DNA from: Poecilobothrus nobilitatus
Taxonomy: Eukaryota; Arthropoda; Insecta; Diptera; Dolichopodidae
Assembly (NCBI GenBank): GCA_947095535.1
Contig: OX352773.1
Span: forward strand, 107,429,685-107,493,684
Direction of reading: 5' to 3'
DNA length: 64,000 nucleotides
Shown here: positions 22,501 through 38,500 of the stretch, in pieces
Position numbering within the stretch: the first letter of the stretch is position 1
How the letters are laid out: every line of letters begins with the position of its first letter
Program-made: the position numbers and the translations under genes
The notes under the pieces: model-generated
What the model was told of the DNA's origin: nothing
Database searches by the model: none
What the model saw: only the letters and a program-made list of their open reading frames with translations

Positions 22501-25500
22501 TTTATACCTATAAAACATAAAATTATTTAAATTAGCTGTCAATACAAAATTATGTTTTAAATTAAGTTATTATGTAAATTTAAAAATTAAGTTAAAGTAA
22601 ATTATTGTGTTTTTTTTATTTATTTTTTTCTCTTCATCCATACTTCTTCTATTAATATTTAGATACCATTAATATCTTTATAATTTTATGGTCAAACGCT
22701 GCTATATCACATGGCTCAACATTAATATTATGTATCTTGTTACAGAGATTGGTGATTACGTCGTCGATTAATGTGGCTTATTCTGGGCTTCCTTATTTTC
22801 GTATTATTGATTGTTTCAATAGTTTATAAAGTTTTTTATTCAACCAGTAAATTTTTTTCTTAATTAATTACTTTGAATCTGTTATTGATTTGTTTTAATT
22901 TACACAAAAATTTCATGTTTAAAATGTTATTTAGTTCATTTAAATTTTTTTTATAGTTTGTAATTAGTTAAACTTTACTCCTTCAGGTCTCATTAATAAT
23001 TAATTTACAAAAAAAAGTTCTTTATTTGGCAAAATCTACTTACATTTTTGTTGTCGCAAACATATGTTGTTACGCGTGACTTTTATTTCCCAGGTAAACA
23101 TATGTTTATTACGCGTTTGAATTTTTTTCCCAGCTAGGTAAATAATTATTCGGCAAGTTAATAACTTTTTAATAAAAATTGCGAAATTATTTTGAATTGA
23201 TGAGAAATAAATTTTAATTTGTTTCCTAGGTAAATAAATGATGATTCGCAAAATTCAAACTGTACATTTTTTTAGCAGATTCAATATTATTAATGTTAAG
23301 TTTGTTTTATATTTGTTTACAGTTTTTATTACCTTTACTTGTAATATTTTTGAATAAACCTACATATGTACATTATTTATAGACGTATGTAAGTTATCTA
23401 TCATGTAAACTTAAATTCATAAATTATAAATTCCGTTTTTTCTATATTACCTAAATTGCTCTGTCAAATAAACAAAAGTGTCAAATTACAATTCTTACAT
23501 TTATATATTTTTTTTTCTTCATACAATTATGTTTTAAATTAAGTTGTTATGTAAATTAAAAAATTAAGTTAAAGTAAATTAGTGTGTTTTTTTATTTATT
23601 TTTTTCTTTTCAGCCATACTTCTTCTATTAATATTTAGATACTATTAATATCTTAATGACTTTATGGTCAAACGCCGCTATATCACATAGCTCAACATTA
23701 ATATTATGTATCTTGTTACAGAGTTTGGTGATCACATCGTCGAGTACTGTGGCTGACTTGTAGTTCTGGTTACATTCGTGTTATCAAGGATGTTAACAAT
23801 AAGGGCTGTAACTCTATGTCGTATCAATGCATTTAACGTGCAATATATTACGTGCACTAATTTATATAGACGTGCAATAATTTTGTATTCGTCAGTGTTA
23901 TTTACATTTGCATTTTGCGCTATTATTGATTCCTTCAGCAGGACATCTGATTCAAATTCTTCTTTAATTTTTGCTGTCGCATAATTTCAACTAGTTATTT
24001 CCAACTGTACAAAATATGATAAAATATTATCCACCTGTACAAATTATTTATGAAATAAAAGTACAGCTATAATTGTGTCATTACTGAGTAAAGTTTATAC
24101 CTATAAAACATAAAATTATTTAAATTAGCTGTCAATACAAAATTATGTTTTAAATTAAGTTATTATGTATATTAAAAAATTAAGTTAAGGTAAATTATTG
24201 TGTTTTTTTTTATTTTCAGTGCTTGTGAACCTAAATTTGGCGCAGTCGGTATAATTGCCGACGGTAAAACAGCTTTCTGTATCTCGTAATTGAAAAAATT
24301 CTCTATTTTTTATGGATATGATTATTTCATTATTTATCCAACAGTTTTATATAGACAGGCATGAGCGAGTTCTAGTTGAGTGTGATTTGTCTCTTTTTAG
24401 TATTTCAATTAATGTTTCAATTTTTACGTTCGTTAACCGATTTCTGGCGATTTAGTTCATGTTCCTATAGTCAACCACGTTGTAGTTAGTCAATAAAATA
24501 CCAGTAATATCTTAATGATTTTATGGTCAAACGCCGCTATATCACATACATTAATATTATGTATCTTGTTACATAGATTGGTGATCACGTCGTCGATTAA
24601 TGTGGCTGATTTGTAGTTCTGGTAACATTCATGTTATCAAGGATGTTAACAATAAGGGATGTAGTACTCTACGTCGTATCAATGTATTTAATTGACGTGC
24701 AATATATTACGTGCACTAATTTATATAGACGTGCAATAATTTTGCATTCGTCAGTGTTATCTACATTTGCATTTTGCGCTATTATTGATTCCATCAGCAG
24801 GACATCTGATTCAAATTCTTCTTCAACGCGTGTTAATCTTATTCTGGGTTTCCTTATTTTCGTATTATTGATTGTTCCAATAGTTTATAAAGTTTTTTAT
24901 TCAACCAGGAAATTTTTTTTTTAATTATTGATTTTGAATCTGTTATTGATTTGTTTTAATTTACACAAAAATTTCATATGTATATAAATTCATATGTGCC
25001 AATAGTTTATAAAGTTTTTTATTCAACCAGTAAAATTTTTTTTTAATTATTTATTTTGAATCTGTTATTGATTTGTTTTAATTTACACAAAAATTTCATA
25101 TGTAAAATGTATTTAGTTCATTTTAATTTTTTATAGTTTGTAATTAGTTAAACTTTATTCCTTCAGGTCTCATTAATAATTAATTTACAAAAAAGTTCTT
25201 TTAAAATATTTGGCAAATTCTACTGGTATTTTCGCTGACGCAAACATATGTTGTTACACTTGACTTTTATTTCGCAGGTAAACATATGTTTATTACGCGT
25301 TTGAAATTTGTTGCCCAGGTAAGTAAATAATTATTCGGCAAGTTAATAACTTTTTAATAAAATTGGGAAATTATTTTGAATTGATGAAAAATAAGTTTTA
25401 ATTTGTTTCCTAGGTAAATAAATGATGATTCGTAAAATTCAAACTGTACATTTTTTTTTAGCAGATTCAATATTATTAATGTTATGTTTGTTTTATATTT

Positions 25501-28500
25501 GTTTACAGTTTATTGCCTTTACTTGTAATATTTTTGAATAAACCTACATATGTACATTATTTATAGACGTATGTAAGTTATCTATCCTGTAAACTTAAAT
25601 TCATAAATTATAAATTCCGTTTTTTCTATATTACCTAAATTGCTCTGTCAAATAAACAAAAGTGTCAAATTACAATTCTTACATTTATATATTTTTTTTC
25701 TTCATATAATTTTTAATGTCGCATAATTGCAACTAGTAATTTCCAACTGTACAAAATATGATAAAATATTATCTACCTGTACAAATTATTTATAAAATAA
25801 AAGTACAGCTATAATTGGGTTATTATATATATTTTTGATTAAAGTTTATACCTATAAAACATAAAATTATTTAAATTAGCTGTCAATACAAAATTATGTT
25901 TTAAATTAAGTTGTTATGTAAATTGAAAAATTAAGTTAAAGTACATTAGTGTGTTTTTTTTATTTATTTTTTTCTTTGAGCCATACTTCTTCTATTAATA
26001 TTTAGATACTATTAATATCTTAATGACTTTATGGTCAAACGCCGTTATATGACATAGCTCAACATTAATATTATGTATCTTGTTACAGAGATTGGTGATC
26101 ACATTGTCGATTAATGTTGCTGATTTGTAGTTCTGGTTACATTCGTGTTATCAAGGATGTTAATAAGGGCTGTAACTCTATGTCGTATCAATGTATTTAA
26201 CGTGCAATATATTACGTGCACTAATTTATGTAGACGTGCAATAATTTTGTATTCGTCAGTGTTATTTGTATTTTGCGCTATTATTAATTCCATCAGCAGC
26301 ACATCTGATTCAAATTCTTCTGTAATTTTTAATGTCGCATAATTGCAACTAGTTATTTCCAACTGTACAAAATATGATAAAATATTATCCACCTGTACAA
26401 ATTATTTATGAAATAAAATTACAGCTATAATTGGGTCATTACTGAGTAAAGTTTATACCTATAAAACATAAAATTATTTAAATTAGCTGTCAATACAAAA
26501 TTATGTTTTAAATTAAGTTAATATGTAAATTGAAAAATTAAGTTAAAGTGAATTATTTTGTTTTTTTTATTTATGTTTTTTAATTTTCAGTGCTTGTGAA
26601 CCTAAATTTGGCGCAGTCGGTATAATTGCAGCTTTCTGTATCTGGTAATTGAAAAAATTCTCTATTTTTTATGGATATGATTATTTCATTATTTCTCCAA
26701 CAATTTGATCTAGAATGCATGAGCGAGTTCTAGTTGAGTCTGATTTGGCTCTTTTTAGTATTTCAATTAATGTTTCAATTTTTACGTTCGTTAACCGATT
26801 TCTGGCGATTTAGTTCATGTTCCCATAGTCAACCACGTTGTAGTTAGTCAATAACATACCATTAATATCTTAATGACTCTATGGTCAAACGCCGCAATAT
26901 CGCATAGCTCAACATTAATATTATCTATCTTGTTACAGAGATTGGTGATCACGTCGTCGATTAATGTGGCTGATTTGTAGTTCTGGTAACATTCGTGTTA
27001 TCAAGAATGTTAACAATAAGGGATGTAGTACTCTATGTCGTATCAATGTATTTAATGGACGTGCAATATATTACGTGCACTAATTTATACAGACGTGCAA
27101 TAATTTTGCATTCGTTAGTGTTATCTACATTTGCATTTTGCGCTATTATTAATTCCATCAGCAGGACATCTGATTCAAATTCTTCTTCAACGCGTGTTAA
27201 TCTTATTCTGGGTTTCCTTATTTTCGTTTTATTGATTGTTCCAATAGTTTATAAAGTTTTTTATTCAACCAGGAAATTTTTTTTTAATTATTGTAATTAG
27301 TTAAACTTTATTCCTTCAGGTCTCATTAATAACTAATTTATAAAAAAGTACTTTTACAATATTTGGTAAATTCTACTTGCATTTTCGCTGACGCAAACAT
27401 ATGTTGTTACGCGTGAATTTTATTTCCCAGGTAAACATATGTTTATTACGCGTTTGAAATTTTTTCCCAGGTAAGTAATTAATTATTCGGCATGTTAATA
27501 ACTTTTTAATAAAAATTGGGAATTTATTTTGAATTGATGAAAAATAAGTTTTAATTTGTTTCCTAGGTAAATAAATGATGATTCGTAAAATTCAAACTGT
27601 ACATTTTTTTTTAGCAGATTCAATATTATAATTGTTATGTTTGTTTTATATTTGTTTACAGTTTATTGCCTTTACTTGTAATATTTTTGAATAAACCTAC
27701 ATATGTACATTATTTATAGAAGTATGTAAGTTATCTATCCCGTAAACTTAAATTCATAAATTATAAATTCCGTTTTTTCTATATTATCTAAATTGCTCTG
27801 CCAAATAAACAAAAGTGTCAAATTACAATTCTTACATTTATATATTTTTTTGTTGTTTTATTTTTACAAATATTTATTAATTTTTTGCAGAGTATAACAC
27901 ACCTTATAACACACCTTCAATTGTTTTTCATTTAAAATTACTTTAAACTAAAATACAAATAAGTTGAATATCTGCATTTTATTTGTTACAATAATTTATG
28001 TTACTATACTATCACAACAAGATCATTGCACTTACTTGTTCTACATTATCTAGTTGACCTTGTCTATTATTTAAGAAAGCGTTTTCCGGAAATTAAATAT
28101 GCCGGTATCACGATACTAGGTTAAGTCGTTGAACTTGGGGAAGCTTTTTCCGGAAATTAATTGTGACGGTATCATGATACTTGATCACATTTGCATAAAT
28201 ATTTTCCCACGCTCAAGTGGCATGTATACTACTGATGTATGTAAGTTATCTATAATGTAAACTTAAATTCATAAATATAAATTCCGTTTTTTCTATATTG
28301 TGTAAATTGCTCTGTCAAATAAACAAAAATGTCAAATTACAATTTTTACATTTATATATATTTTTTCTTCATATAATTTTTACTGTCGCATAATTGCAAC
28401 TAGTTATTTCAAACTGTACATGATAAAATATTATCTACCTGTACAAATTATTTATAACATAAAAGTACAGCTATAATTGGGACATTACTGAGTAAAGTTT

Positions 28501-31500
28501 ATACCTATAAAACATAAAATTATTTAAATTAGCTGTCAATACAAAATTATGTTTTAAATTAAGTTATTATGTAAATTTAAAAATTAAGTTAAAGTAAATT
28601 ATTGTGTTTTTTTTATTTATTTTTTTCTCTTCATCCATACTTCTTCTATTAATATTTAGATACCATTAATATCTTAATAATTTTATGGTCAAACGCTGCT
28701 ATATCACATGGCTCATAATTAATATTATGTATCTTGTTACAGAGATTGGTGATTACGTCGTCGATTAATGTGGCTTATTCTGGGCTTCCTTATTTTCGTA
28801 TTATTGATTGTTTCAATAGTTTATAAAGTTTTTTATTCAACCAGTAAATTTTTTTCTTAATTAATTACTTTGAATCTGTTATTGATTTGTTTTAATTTAC
28901 ACAAAAATTTCATGTTTAAAATGTTATTTAGTTCATTTAAATTTTTTTTATAGTTTGTAATTAGTTAAACTTTACTCCTTCAGGTCTCATTAATAATTAA
29001 TTTACAAAAAAAGTTTTTTATTTGGCAAAATCTACTTACATTTTTGTTGTCGCAAACATATGTTGTTACGCGTGACTTTTATTTCCCAGGTAAACATATG
29101 TTTATTACGCGTTTGAATTTTTTTCCCAGCTAGGTAAATAATTATTCGGCAAGTTAATAACTTTTTAATAAAAATTGCGAAATTATTTTGAATTGATGAG
29201 AAATAAATTTTAATTTGTTTCCTAGGTAAATAAATGATGATTCGCAAAATTCAAACTGTACATTTTTTTAGCAGATTCAATATTATTAATGTTAAGTTTG
29301 TTTTATATTTGTTTACAGTTTTTATTACCTTTACTTGTAATATTTTTGAATAAACCTACATATGTACATTATTTATAGACGTATGTAAGTTATCTATCAT
29401 GTAAACTTAAATTCATAAATTATAAATTCCGTTTTTTCTATATTACCTAAATTGCTCTGTCAAATAAACAAAAGTGTCAAATTACAATTCTTACATTTAT
29501 ATATTTTTTTTTCTTCATACAATTATGTTTTAAATTAAGTTGTTATGTAAATTAAAAAATTAAGTTAAAGTAAATTAGTGTGTTTTTTTATTTATTTTTT
29601 TCTTTTCAGCCATACTTCTTCTATTAATATTTAGATACTATTAATATCTTAATGACTTTATGGTCAAACGCCGCTATATCACATAGCTCAACATTAATAT
29701 TATGTATCTTGTTACAGAGTTTGGTGATCACATCGTCGAGTACTGTGGCTGACTTGTAGTTCTGGTTACATTCGTGTTATCAAGGATGTTAACAATAAGG
29801 GCTGTAACTCTATGTCGTATCAATGCATTTAACGTGCAATATATTACGTGCACTAATTTATATAGACGTGCAATAATTTTGTATTCGTCAGTGTTATTTA
29901 CATTTGCATTTTGCGCTATTATTGATTCCTTCAGCAGGACATCTGATTCAAATTCTTCTTTAATTTTTGCTGTCGCATAATTTCAACTAGTTATTTCCAA
30001 CTGTACAAAATATGATAAAATATTATCCACCTGTACAAATTATTTATGAAATAAAAGTACAGCTATAATTGTGTCATTACTGAGTAAAGTTTATACCTAT
30101 AAAACATAAAATTATTTAAATTAGCTGTCAATACAAAATTATGTTTTAAATTAAGTTATTATGTATATTAAAAAATTAAGTTAAGGTAAATTATTGTGTT
30201 TTTTTTATTTTCAGTGCTTGTGAACCTAAATTTGGCGCAGTCGGTATAATTGCCGACGGTAAAACAGCTTTCTGTATCTCGTAATTGAAAAAATTCTCTA
30301 TTTTTTATGGATATGATTATTTCATTATTTATCCAACAGTTTTATATAGACAGGCATGAGCGAGTTCTAGTTGAGTGTGATTTGTCTCTTTTTAGTATTT
30401 CAATTAATGTTTCAATTTTTACGTTCATTAACCGATTTCTGGCGATTTAGTTCATGTTCCTATAGTCAACCACGTTGTAGTTAGTCAATAAAATACCAGT
30501 AATATCTTAATGATTTTATGGTCAAACGCCGCTATATCACATACATTAATATTATGTATCTTGTTACATAGATTGGTGATCACGTCGTCGATTAATGTGG
30601 CTGATTTGTAGTTCTGGTAACATTCATGTTATCAAGGATGTTAACAATAAGGGATGTAGTACTCTACGTCGTATCAATGTATTTAATTGACGTGCAATAT
30701 ATTACGTGCACTAATTTATATAGACGTGCAATAATTTTGCATTCGTCAGTGTTATCTACATTTGCATTTTGCGCTATTATTGATTCCATCAGCAGGACAT
30801 CTGATTCAAATTCTTCTTCAACGCGTGTTAATCTTATTCTGGGTTTCCTTATTTTCGTATTATTGATTGTTCCAATAGTTTATAAAGTTTTTTATTCAAC
30901 CAGGAAATTTTTTTTTTTAATTATTGATTTTGAATCTGTTATTGATTTGTTTTAATTTACACAAAAATTTCATATGTATATAAATTCATATGTGCCAATA
31001 GTTTATAAAGTTTTTTATTCAACCAGTAAAATTTTTTTTTAATTATTTATTTTGAATCTGTTATTGATTTGTTTTAATTTACACAAAAATTTCATATGTA
31101 AAATGTATTTAGTTCATTTTAATTTTTTATAGTTTGTAATTAGTTAAACTTTATTCCTTCAGGTCTCATTAATAATTAATTTACAAAAAAGTTCTTTTAA
31201 AATATTTGGCAAATTCTACTGGTATTTTCGCTGACGCAAACATATGTTGTTACACTTGACTTTTATTTCGCAGGTAAACATATGTTTATTACGCGTTTGA
31301 AATTTGTTGCCCAGGTAAGTAAATAATTATTCGGCAAGTTAATAACTTTTTAATAAAATTGGGAAATTATTTTGAATTGATGAAAAATAAGTTTTAATTT
31401 GTTTCCTAGGTAAATAAATGATGATTCGTAAAATTCAAACTGTACATTTTTTTTTAGCAGATTCAATATTATTAATGTTATGTTTGTTTTATATTTGTTT

Positions 31501-33282
31501 ACAGTTTATTGCCTTTACTTGTAATATTTTTGAATAAACCTACATATGTACATTATTTATAGACGTATGTAAGTTATCTATCCTGTAAACTTAAATTCAT
31601 AAATTATAAATTCCGTTTTTTCTATATTACCTAAATTGCTCTGTCAAATAAACAAAAGTGTCAAATTACAATTCTTACATTTATATATTTTTTTTCTTCA
31701 TATAATTTTTAATGTCGCATAATTGCAACTAGTAATTTCCAACTGTACAAAATATGATAAAATATTATCTACCTGTACAAATTATTTATAAAATAAAAGT
31801 ACAGCTATAATTGGGTTATTATATATATTTTTGATTAAAGTTTATACCTATAAAACATAAAATTATTTAAATTAGCTGTCAATACAAAATTATGTTTTAA
31901 ATTAAGTTGTTATGTAAATTGAAAAATTAAGTTAAAGTACATTAGTGTGTTTTTTTTATTTATTTTTTTCTTTGAGCCATACTTCTTCTATTAATATTTA
32001 GATACTATTAATATCTTAATGACTTTATGGTCAAACGCCGTTATATGACATAGCTCAACATTAATATTATGTATCTTGTTACAGAGATTGGTGATCACAT
32101 CGTCGATTAATGTTGCTGATTTGTAGTTCTGGTTACATTCGTGTTATCAAGGATGTTAATAAGGGCTGTAACTCTATGTCGTATCAATGTATTTAACGTG
32201 CAATATATTACGTGCACTAATTTATGTAGACGTGCAATAATTTTGTATTCGTCAGTGTTATTTGTATTTTGCGCTATTATTAATTCCATCAGCAGCACAT
32301 CTGATTCAAATTCTTCTGTAATTTTTAATGTCGCATAATTGCAACTAGTTATTTCCAACTGTACAAAATATGATAAAATATTATCCACCTGTACAAATTA
32401 TTTATGAAATAAAATTACAGCTATAATTGGGTCATTACTGAGTAAAGTTTATACCTATAAAACATAAAATTATTTAAATTAGCTGTCAATACAAAATTAT
32501 GTTTTAAATTAAGTTAATATGTAAATTGAAAAATTAAGTTAAAGTGAATTATTTTGTTTTTTTTATTTATGTTTTTTAATTTTCAGTGCTTGTGAACCTA
32601 AATTTGGCGCAGTCGGTATAATTGCAGCTTTCTGTATCTGGTAATTGAAAAAATTCTCTATTTTTTATGGATATGATTATTTCATTATTTCTCCAACAAT
32701 TTGATCTAGAATGCATGAGCGAGTTCTAGTTGAGTCTGATTTGGCTCTTTTTAGTATTTCAATTAATGTTTCAATTTTTACGTTCGTTAACCGATTTCTG
32801 GCGATTTAGTTCATGTTCCCATAGTCAACCACGTTGTAGTTAGTCAATAACATACCATTAATATCTTAATGACTCTATGGTCAAACGCCGCAATATCGCA
32901 TAGCTCAACATTAATATTATCTATCTTGTTACAGAGATTGGTGATCACGTCGTCGATTAATGTGGCTGATTTGTAGTTCTGGTAACATTCGTGTTATCAA
33001 GAATGTTAACAATAAGGGATGTAGTACTCTATGTCGTATCAATGTATTTAATGGACGTGCAATATATTACGTGTACTAATTTATACAGACGTGCAATAAT
33101 TTTGCATTCGTTAGTGTTATCTACATTTGCATTTTGCGCTATTATTAATTCCATCAGCAGGACATCTGATTCAAATTCTTCTTCAACGCGTGTTAATCTT
33201 ATTCTGGGTTTCCTTATTTTCGTTTTATTGATTGTTCCAATAGTTTATAAAGTTTTTTATTCAACCAGGAAATTTTTTTTTA
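16510..33282 (+). repeat. Satellite, three near-identical higher-order units
   Basis: A core of about 4.9 kb recurs at 17083, 22428 and 28424, with offsets of exactly 5345 and then 5996 (5995 in part). The segment 16256-17082 recurs at 27597-28423, offset 11341, which is the sum of the two. The middle unit lacks a 651-bp piece that includes the 300-bp module. Copies differ by only scattered single bases, so amplification was very recent or was introduced by assembly. No host gene or transposon insertion was seen inside. Confidence 0.9.
18893..18906 (+). other. Primer-binding-site-like motif inside the satellite monomer
   Basis: TGGCGCAGTCGGTA directly follows ...cttgtgaacctaaatt. The same 14 bases form the PBS of the errantivirus at 55008-54995 (minus strand). 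The motif recurs in most B blocks, for example 24238, 30233, 43668 and 59273, with one-base variants at about 10010, 10922 and 44966. Confidence 0.7.
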
Positions 33283-33701
33283 ATTATTTACTTTGAATCT
33301 GTTATTGATTTGTTTTAATTTACACAAAAATTTCATGTTTAAAATGTTATTTAGCTCATTTTAATTTTTAATTGATTCGTAAAATTCAACTGTACATTTT
33401 TTTTTAGCAGATTCAATATTATTAATGTTATGTTTGTTTACAGTTTTTATAGCCTTTACTTCTAATATTTTTGAATAAACCTACATATGTACATTATTTA
33501 TAGATGTATGTAAGTTATCTATCCTGCAAAATATTATCCACCTGTACAAATTATTTATAAAATAAAAGTACAGCTATAATTGGGTCATTACTGAGTAAAG
33601 TTTATACCTATAAAACATAAAATTTTTTAAATTAGCTATCAATACAAAATTATGTTATTATGTAAATTAAAAAATTACGTTAAAGTAAATTATTGTGTTT
33701 T

Positions 33702-33718
33702 TATACCCGTACGATAGG
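33702..33718 (+). repeat. 17-bp scar of a dispersed repeat
   Basis: TATACCCGTACGATAGG sits after attgtgtttt and before aaaaatttgatgtg. It equals the left end of the element at 56806 and 60980, with the rest missing. Confidence 0.75.
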
Positions 33719-35486
33719 AAAAATTTGATGTGTAAAATGTTATTTAGTTCATTATAATTTTTTTTATAGTTTGTAATTAGTTAAACTTTATTCCTTCAGG
33801 TCTCATTAATAATTAATTTACAAAAAAGGTCTTTTACAATTTTTGGCAAATTCTACTTGCATTTTTGCTGACGCAAACATATGTTGTTACGCGTGACTTT
33901 TATTTCACAGGCAAACATATGTTTATTACGCGTTTGAATTTTTTTCCCAGGTATGTAAAAAATAATTCGGCAAGTTAATAACTTTTTAATAAAAATTGGG
34001 AAATTATTTTGACTTGATGAAAAATAAGTTAAAGTAAAATTCGTAAAATTTTCGTAAAATTCAACTGTACATTTTTTTTTAGCAGATTCAATATTATTAA
34101 TGTTATGTTTGTTTACAGTTTTTATAGCCTTTACTTCTAATATTTTTGAATAAACCTACATATGTACATTATTTATAGATGTATGTAAGTTATCTATCCT
34201 GCAAACTTAAATTCATAAATTATAAATTCCGTTTTCTCTATATTACTTAAATTGCTCTGTCAAATAAACAAAAGTGTCAAATTACAATTCTTACATTTAT
34301 ATATTTTTTTTTCATATAATTTTTACTGTAGCATAATTGCAACTAGTTATTTCCAACTTTACAAAATATGATGAAATATTATCTACCTGTACAAATTATT
34401 TATAAAAAAAAGTAAAGGTAAAATTGGGTCATTATATATATTTTTGAGTAAATTGAGTAAAGTTTATACCTATAAAACATAAAATTATTTAAATTAGATG
34501 TCAATACAAAATTATGTTTTAAATTAAGTTGTTATGTAAATTAAAAAATTAAGTTAAAGTAAATTAGTGTGTTTTTTTATTTTTTTTTTTCTTTTCAGCC
34601 ATACTTCTTCTATTAATATTTAGATACTATTAATATCTTAATGACTTTATGGTCAAACGCCGCTATATTACATAGCTCAACATTAATATTATGTATCTTG
34701 TTACAGAGATTGGAGATCACATCGTCGATTAAAGTGGCTGATTTGTAGTTCTGGTTACATTCGTGTCATCAAGGATGTTAACAATAAGGGATGTAGTACT
34801 CTATGTCGTATCAATGTATTTAATAGACGTGCAATATATTACGTGCACTAATTTATACAGACGTGCAATAATTTTGCATTCGTTAGTGTTATCTACATTT
34901 GCATTTTGGCCTATTATTGATTCCATCAGCAGGACATCTGATTCAAATTCTTCTTCAACGCGTGTTAATCTTATTCTCGGTTTCCTTATTTTCGTTTTAT
35001 TGATTGTTCCAATAGTTTATAAAGTTTTTTATTCAACCAGGAAATTTTTTTTTAATTATTTACTTTGAATCTGTTATTGATTTGTTTTAATTTACACAAA
35101 AATTTCGTGTTTAAAATGTTATTTAGCTCATTTTAATTTTTAATTGATTCGTAAAATTCAACTGTACATTTTTTTTTAGCAGATTCAATATTATTAATGT
35201 TATGTTTGTTTACAGTTTTTATAGCCTTTACTTCTAATATTTTTGAATAAACCTACATATGTACATTATTTATAGATGTGTGTAAGTTATCTATCCTGCA
35301 AACTTATCCTGCAAAATATTATCCACCTGTACAAATTATTTATAAAATAAAAGTACAGCTATAATTGGGCCATTACTGAGTAAAGTTTATACCTATAAAA
35401 CATAAAATTTTTTAAATTAGCTATCAATACAAAATTATGTTATTATGTAAATTAAAAAATTACGTTAAAGTAAATTATTGTGTTTT

Positions 35487-35503
35487 TATACCCGTACGAT
35501 AGG
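35487..35503 (+). repeat. 17-bp scar of a dispersed repeat
   Basis: Same motif and same flanks as at 33702, carried along by the tandem duplication. Confidence 0.75.
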
Positions 35504-38500
35504 AAAAATTTGATGTGTAAAATGTTATTTAGTTCATTATAATTTTTTTTATAGTTTGTAATTAGTTAAACTTTATTCCTTCAGATCTCATTAATAATTA
35601 ATTTACAAAAAAGGTCTTTTACAATTTTTGGCAAATTCTACTTGCATTTTTGCTGACGCAAACATATGTTGTTACGCGTGACTTTTATTTCACAGGTAAA
35701 CATATGTTTATTACGCGTTTGAATTTTTTTCCCAGGTATGTAAAAAATAATTCGGCAAGTTAATAACTTTTTAATAAAAATTGGGAAATTATTTTGAATT
35801 GATGAAAAATAAGTTAAAGTAAAATTCGTAAAATTTTCGTAAAATTCAACTGTACATTTTTTTTTAGCAGATTCAATATTATTAATGTTATGTTTGTTTA
35901 CAGTTTTTATAGCCTTTACTTCTAATATTTTTGAATAAACCCACATATGTACATTATTTATAGATGTATGTAAGTTATCTATCCTGCAAACTTAAATTCA
36001 TAAATTATAAATTCCGTTTTCTCTATATAACTTAAATTGCTCTGTCAAATAAACAAAAGTGTCAAATTACAATTCTTACATTTATATATTTTTTTTTCAT
36101 ATAATTTTTACTGTCGCATAATTGCAACTAGTTATTTCCAACTTTACAAAATATGATAAAATATTATCTACCTGTACAAATTATTTATAAAATAAAAGTA
36201 CAGCTTTAATTGGGTTATTATATATATTTTTGATTAAAGTTTATACCTATAAAACATAAAATTATTTAAATTAGATGTCAATACAAAATTATGTTTTAAA
36301 TTAAGTTGTTATGTAAATTAAAAAATTAAGTTAAAGTAAATTAGTGTGTTTTTTTTATTTTTTTTTTCTTTTCAGCCATACTTCTTCTATTAATATTTAG
36401 ATACTATTAATATCTTAATGACTTTATGGTCAAACGCCGCTATATTACATAGCTCAACATTAATATTATGTATCTTGTTACAGAGATTGGTGAATACATC
36501 GTCGATTAATGTGGCTGATTTGTAGTTCTGGTTACATTCGTGTCATCAAGGATGTTAACAATAAGGGCTGTAACTCTATGTCGTATCAATGCATTTAACG
36601 TGCAATATATTACGTGCACTAATTTAAAAAAACGTGCAATAATTTTGTATTCGTCAGTGTTATCTACATTTGCATTTTGCGCTATTATTGATTCCATCAG
36701 CAGCACATCTGATTCAAATTCTTCTTCAACGCGTGTTAATCTTATTCTGGGTTTCCTTATTTTCGTATTATTGATTGTTCCAATAGTTTATAAAGTTTTT
36801 TATTCAACCAGGAAATTTTTTTTTTATTTATTTATTTTGAATCTGTTATTGATTTGTTTTAATTTACACAAAAATTTCATATGTATATAAATTCATATGT
36901 GCCAATAGTTTATAAAGTTTTTTATTCAACCAGTAACATTTTTTTTTAATTATTTATTTTGAATCTGTTATTGATTTGTTTTAATTTACACAAAAATTTC
37001 ATATGCAAAATGTTATTTAGTTCATTTTAATTTTTTATAGTTTGTAATTAGTTAAACTTTATTCCTTCAGGTCTCATTAATAATTAATTTACAAAAAAGT
37101 TCTTTTACAATATTTGGCAAATTCTACTTGCATTTTCGCTGACGCAAACATATGTTGTTACGCTTGACTTTTATTTCGCAGGTAAACATATGTTTATTAC
37201 GCGTTTGAAATTTGTCGCCCAGGTAAGTAAATAATTATTCGGCAAGTTAATAACTTTTTAATAAAATTGGGAAATTATTTTGAATTGATGAAAAATAAGT
37301 TTTAATTTGTTTCCTAGGTAAATAAATAATGATTCGTAAAATTCAAACTGTACATTTTTTTTTAGCAGATTCAATATTATTAATGTTATGTTTGTTTTAT
37401 ATTTGTTTACAGTTTATTGCCTTTACTTGTAATATTTTTGAATAAACCTACATATGTACATTATTTATAGACGTATGTAAGTTATCTATCCTGTAAACTT
37501 AAATTCATAAATTATAAATTCCGTTTTTTCTATATTACCTAAATTGCTCTGTCAAATAAACAAAAGTGTCAAATTACAATTCTTACATTTATATATTTTT
37601 TTTCTTCATATAATTTTTAATGTCGCATAATTGCAACTAGTAATTTCCAACTGTACAAAATATGATAAAATATTATCTACCTGTACAAATTATTTATAAA
37701 ATAAAAGTACAGCTATAATTGGGTTATTATATATATTTTTGATTAAAGTTTATACCTATAAAACATAAAATTATTTAAATTAGCTGTCAATACAAAATTA
37801 TGTTTTAAATTAAGTTGTTATGTAAATTGAAAAATTAAGTTAAAGTACATTAGTGTGTTTTTTTTATTTATTTTTTTCTTTGAGCCATACTTCTTCTATT
37901 AATATTTAGATACTATTAATATCTTAATGACTTTATGGTCAAACGCCGCTATATTACATAGCTCAACATTAATATTATGTAATCTTGTTACAGAGATTGG
38001 TGATCACATCGTCGATTAATGTGGCTGATTTGTAGTTCTGGTTACATTCGTGTTATCAAGGATGTTAATAAGGGCTGTAACTCTATGTCGTATCAATGTA
38101 TTTAACGTGCAATATATTACGTGCACTAATTTATATAGACGTGCAATAATTTTGCATTCGTCAGTGTTATTTATATTTTGCGCTATTATTAATTCCATCA
38201 GCAGCACATCTGATTCAAATTCTTCTGTAAATTTTAATGTCGCATAATTGCAACTAGTTATTTCCAACTGTACAAAATATGATAAAATATTATCCACCTG
38301 TACAAATTATTTATGACATAAAAGTACAGCTATAATTGGGTCATTACTGAGTAAAGTTTATACCTATAAAACATAAAATTATTTAAATTAGCTGTCAATA
38401 CAAAATTATGTTTTAAATTAAGTTAATATGTAAATTGAAAAATTAAGTTAAAGTGAATTATTTTGTTTTTTTTATTTATGTTTTTTAATTTTCAGTGCTT

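Noticed and set aside
8032..33282. CRISPR-like array interpretation of the regular repeats
   Set aside because: Units are kilobases long with no short repeat-spacer pattern, and the DNA is eukaryotic.
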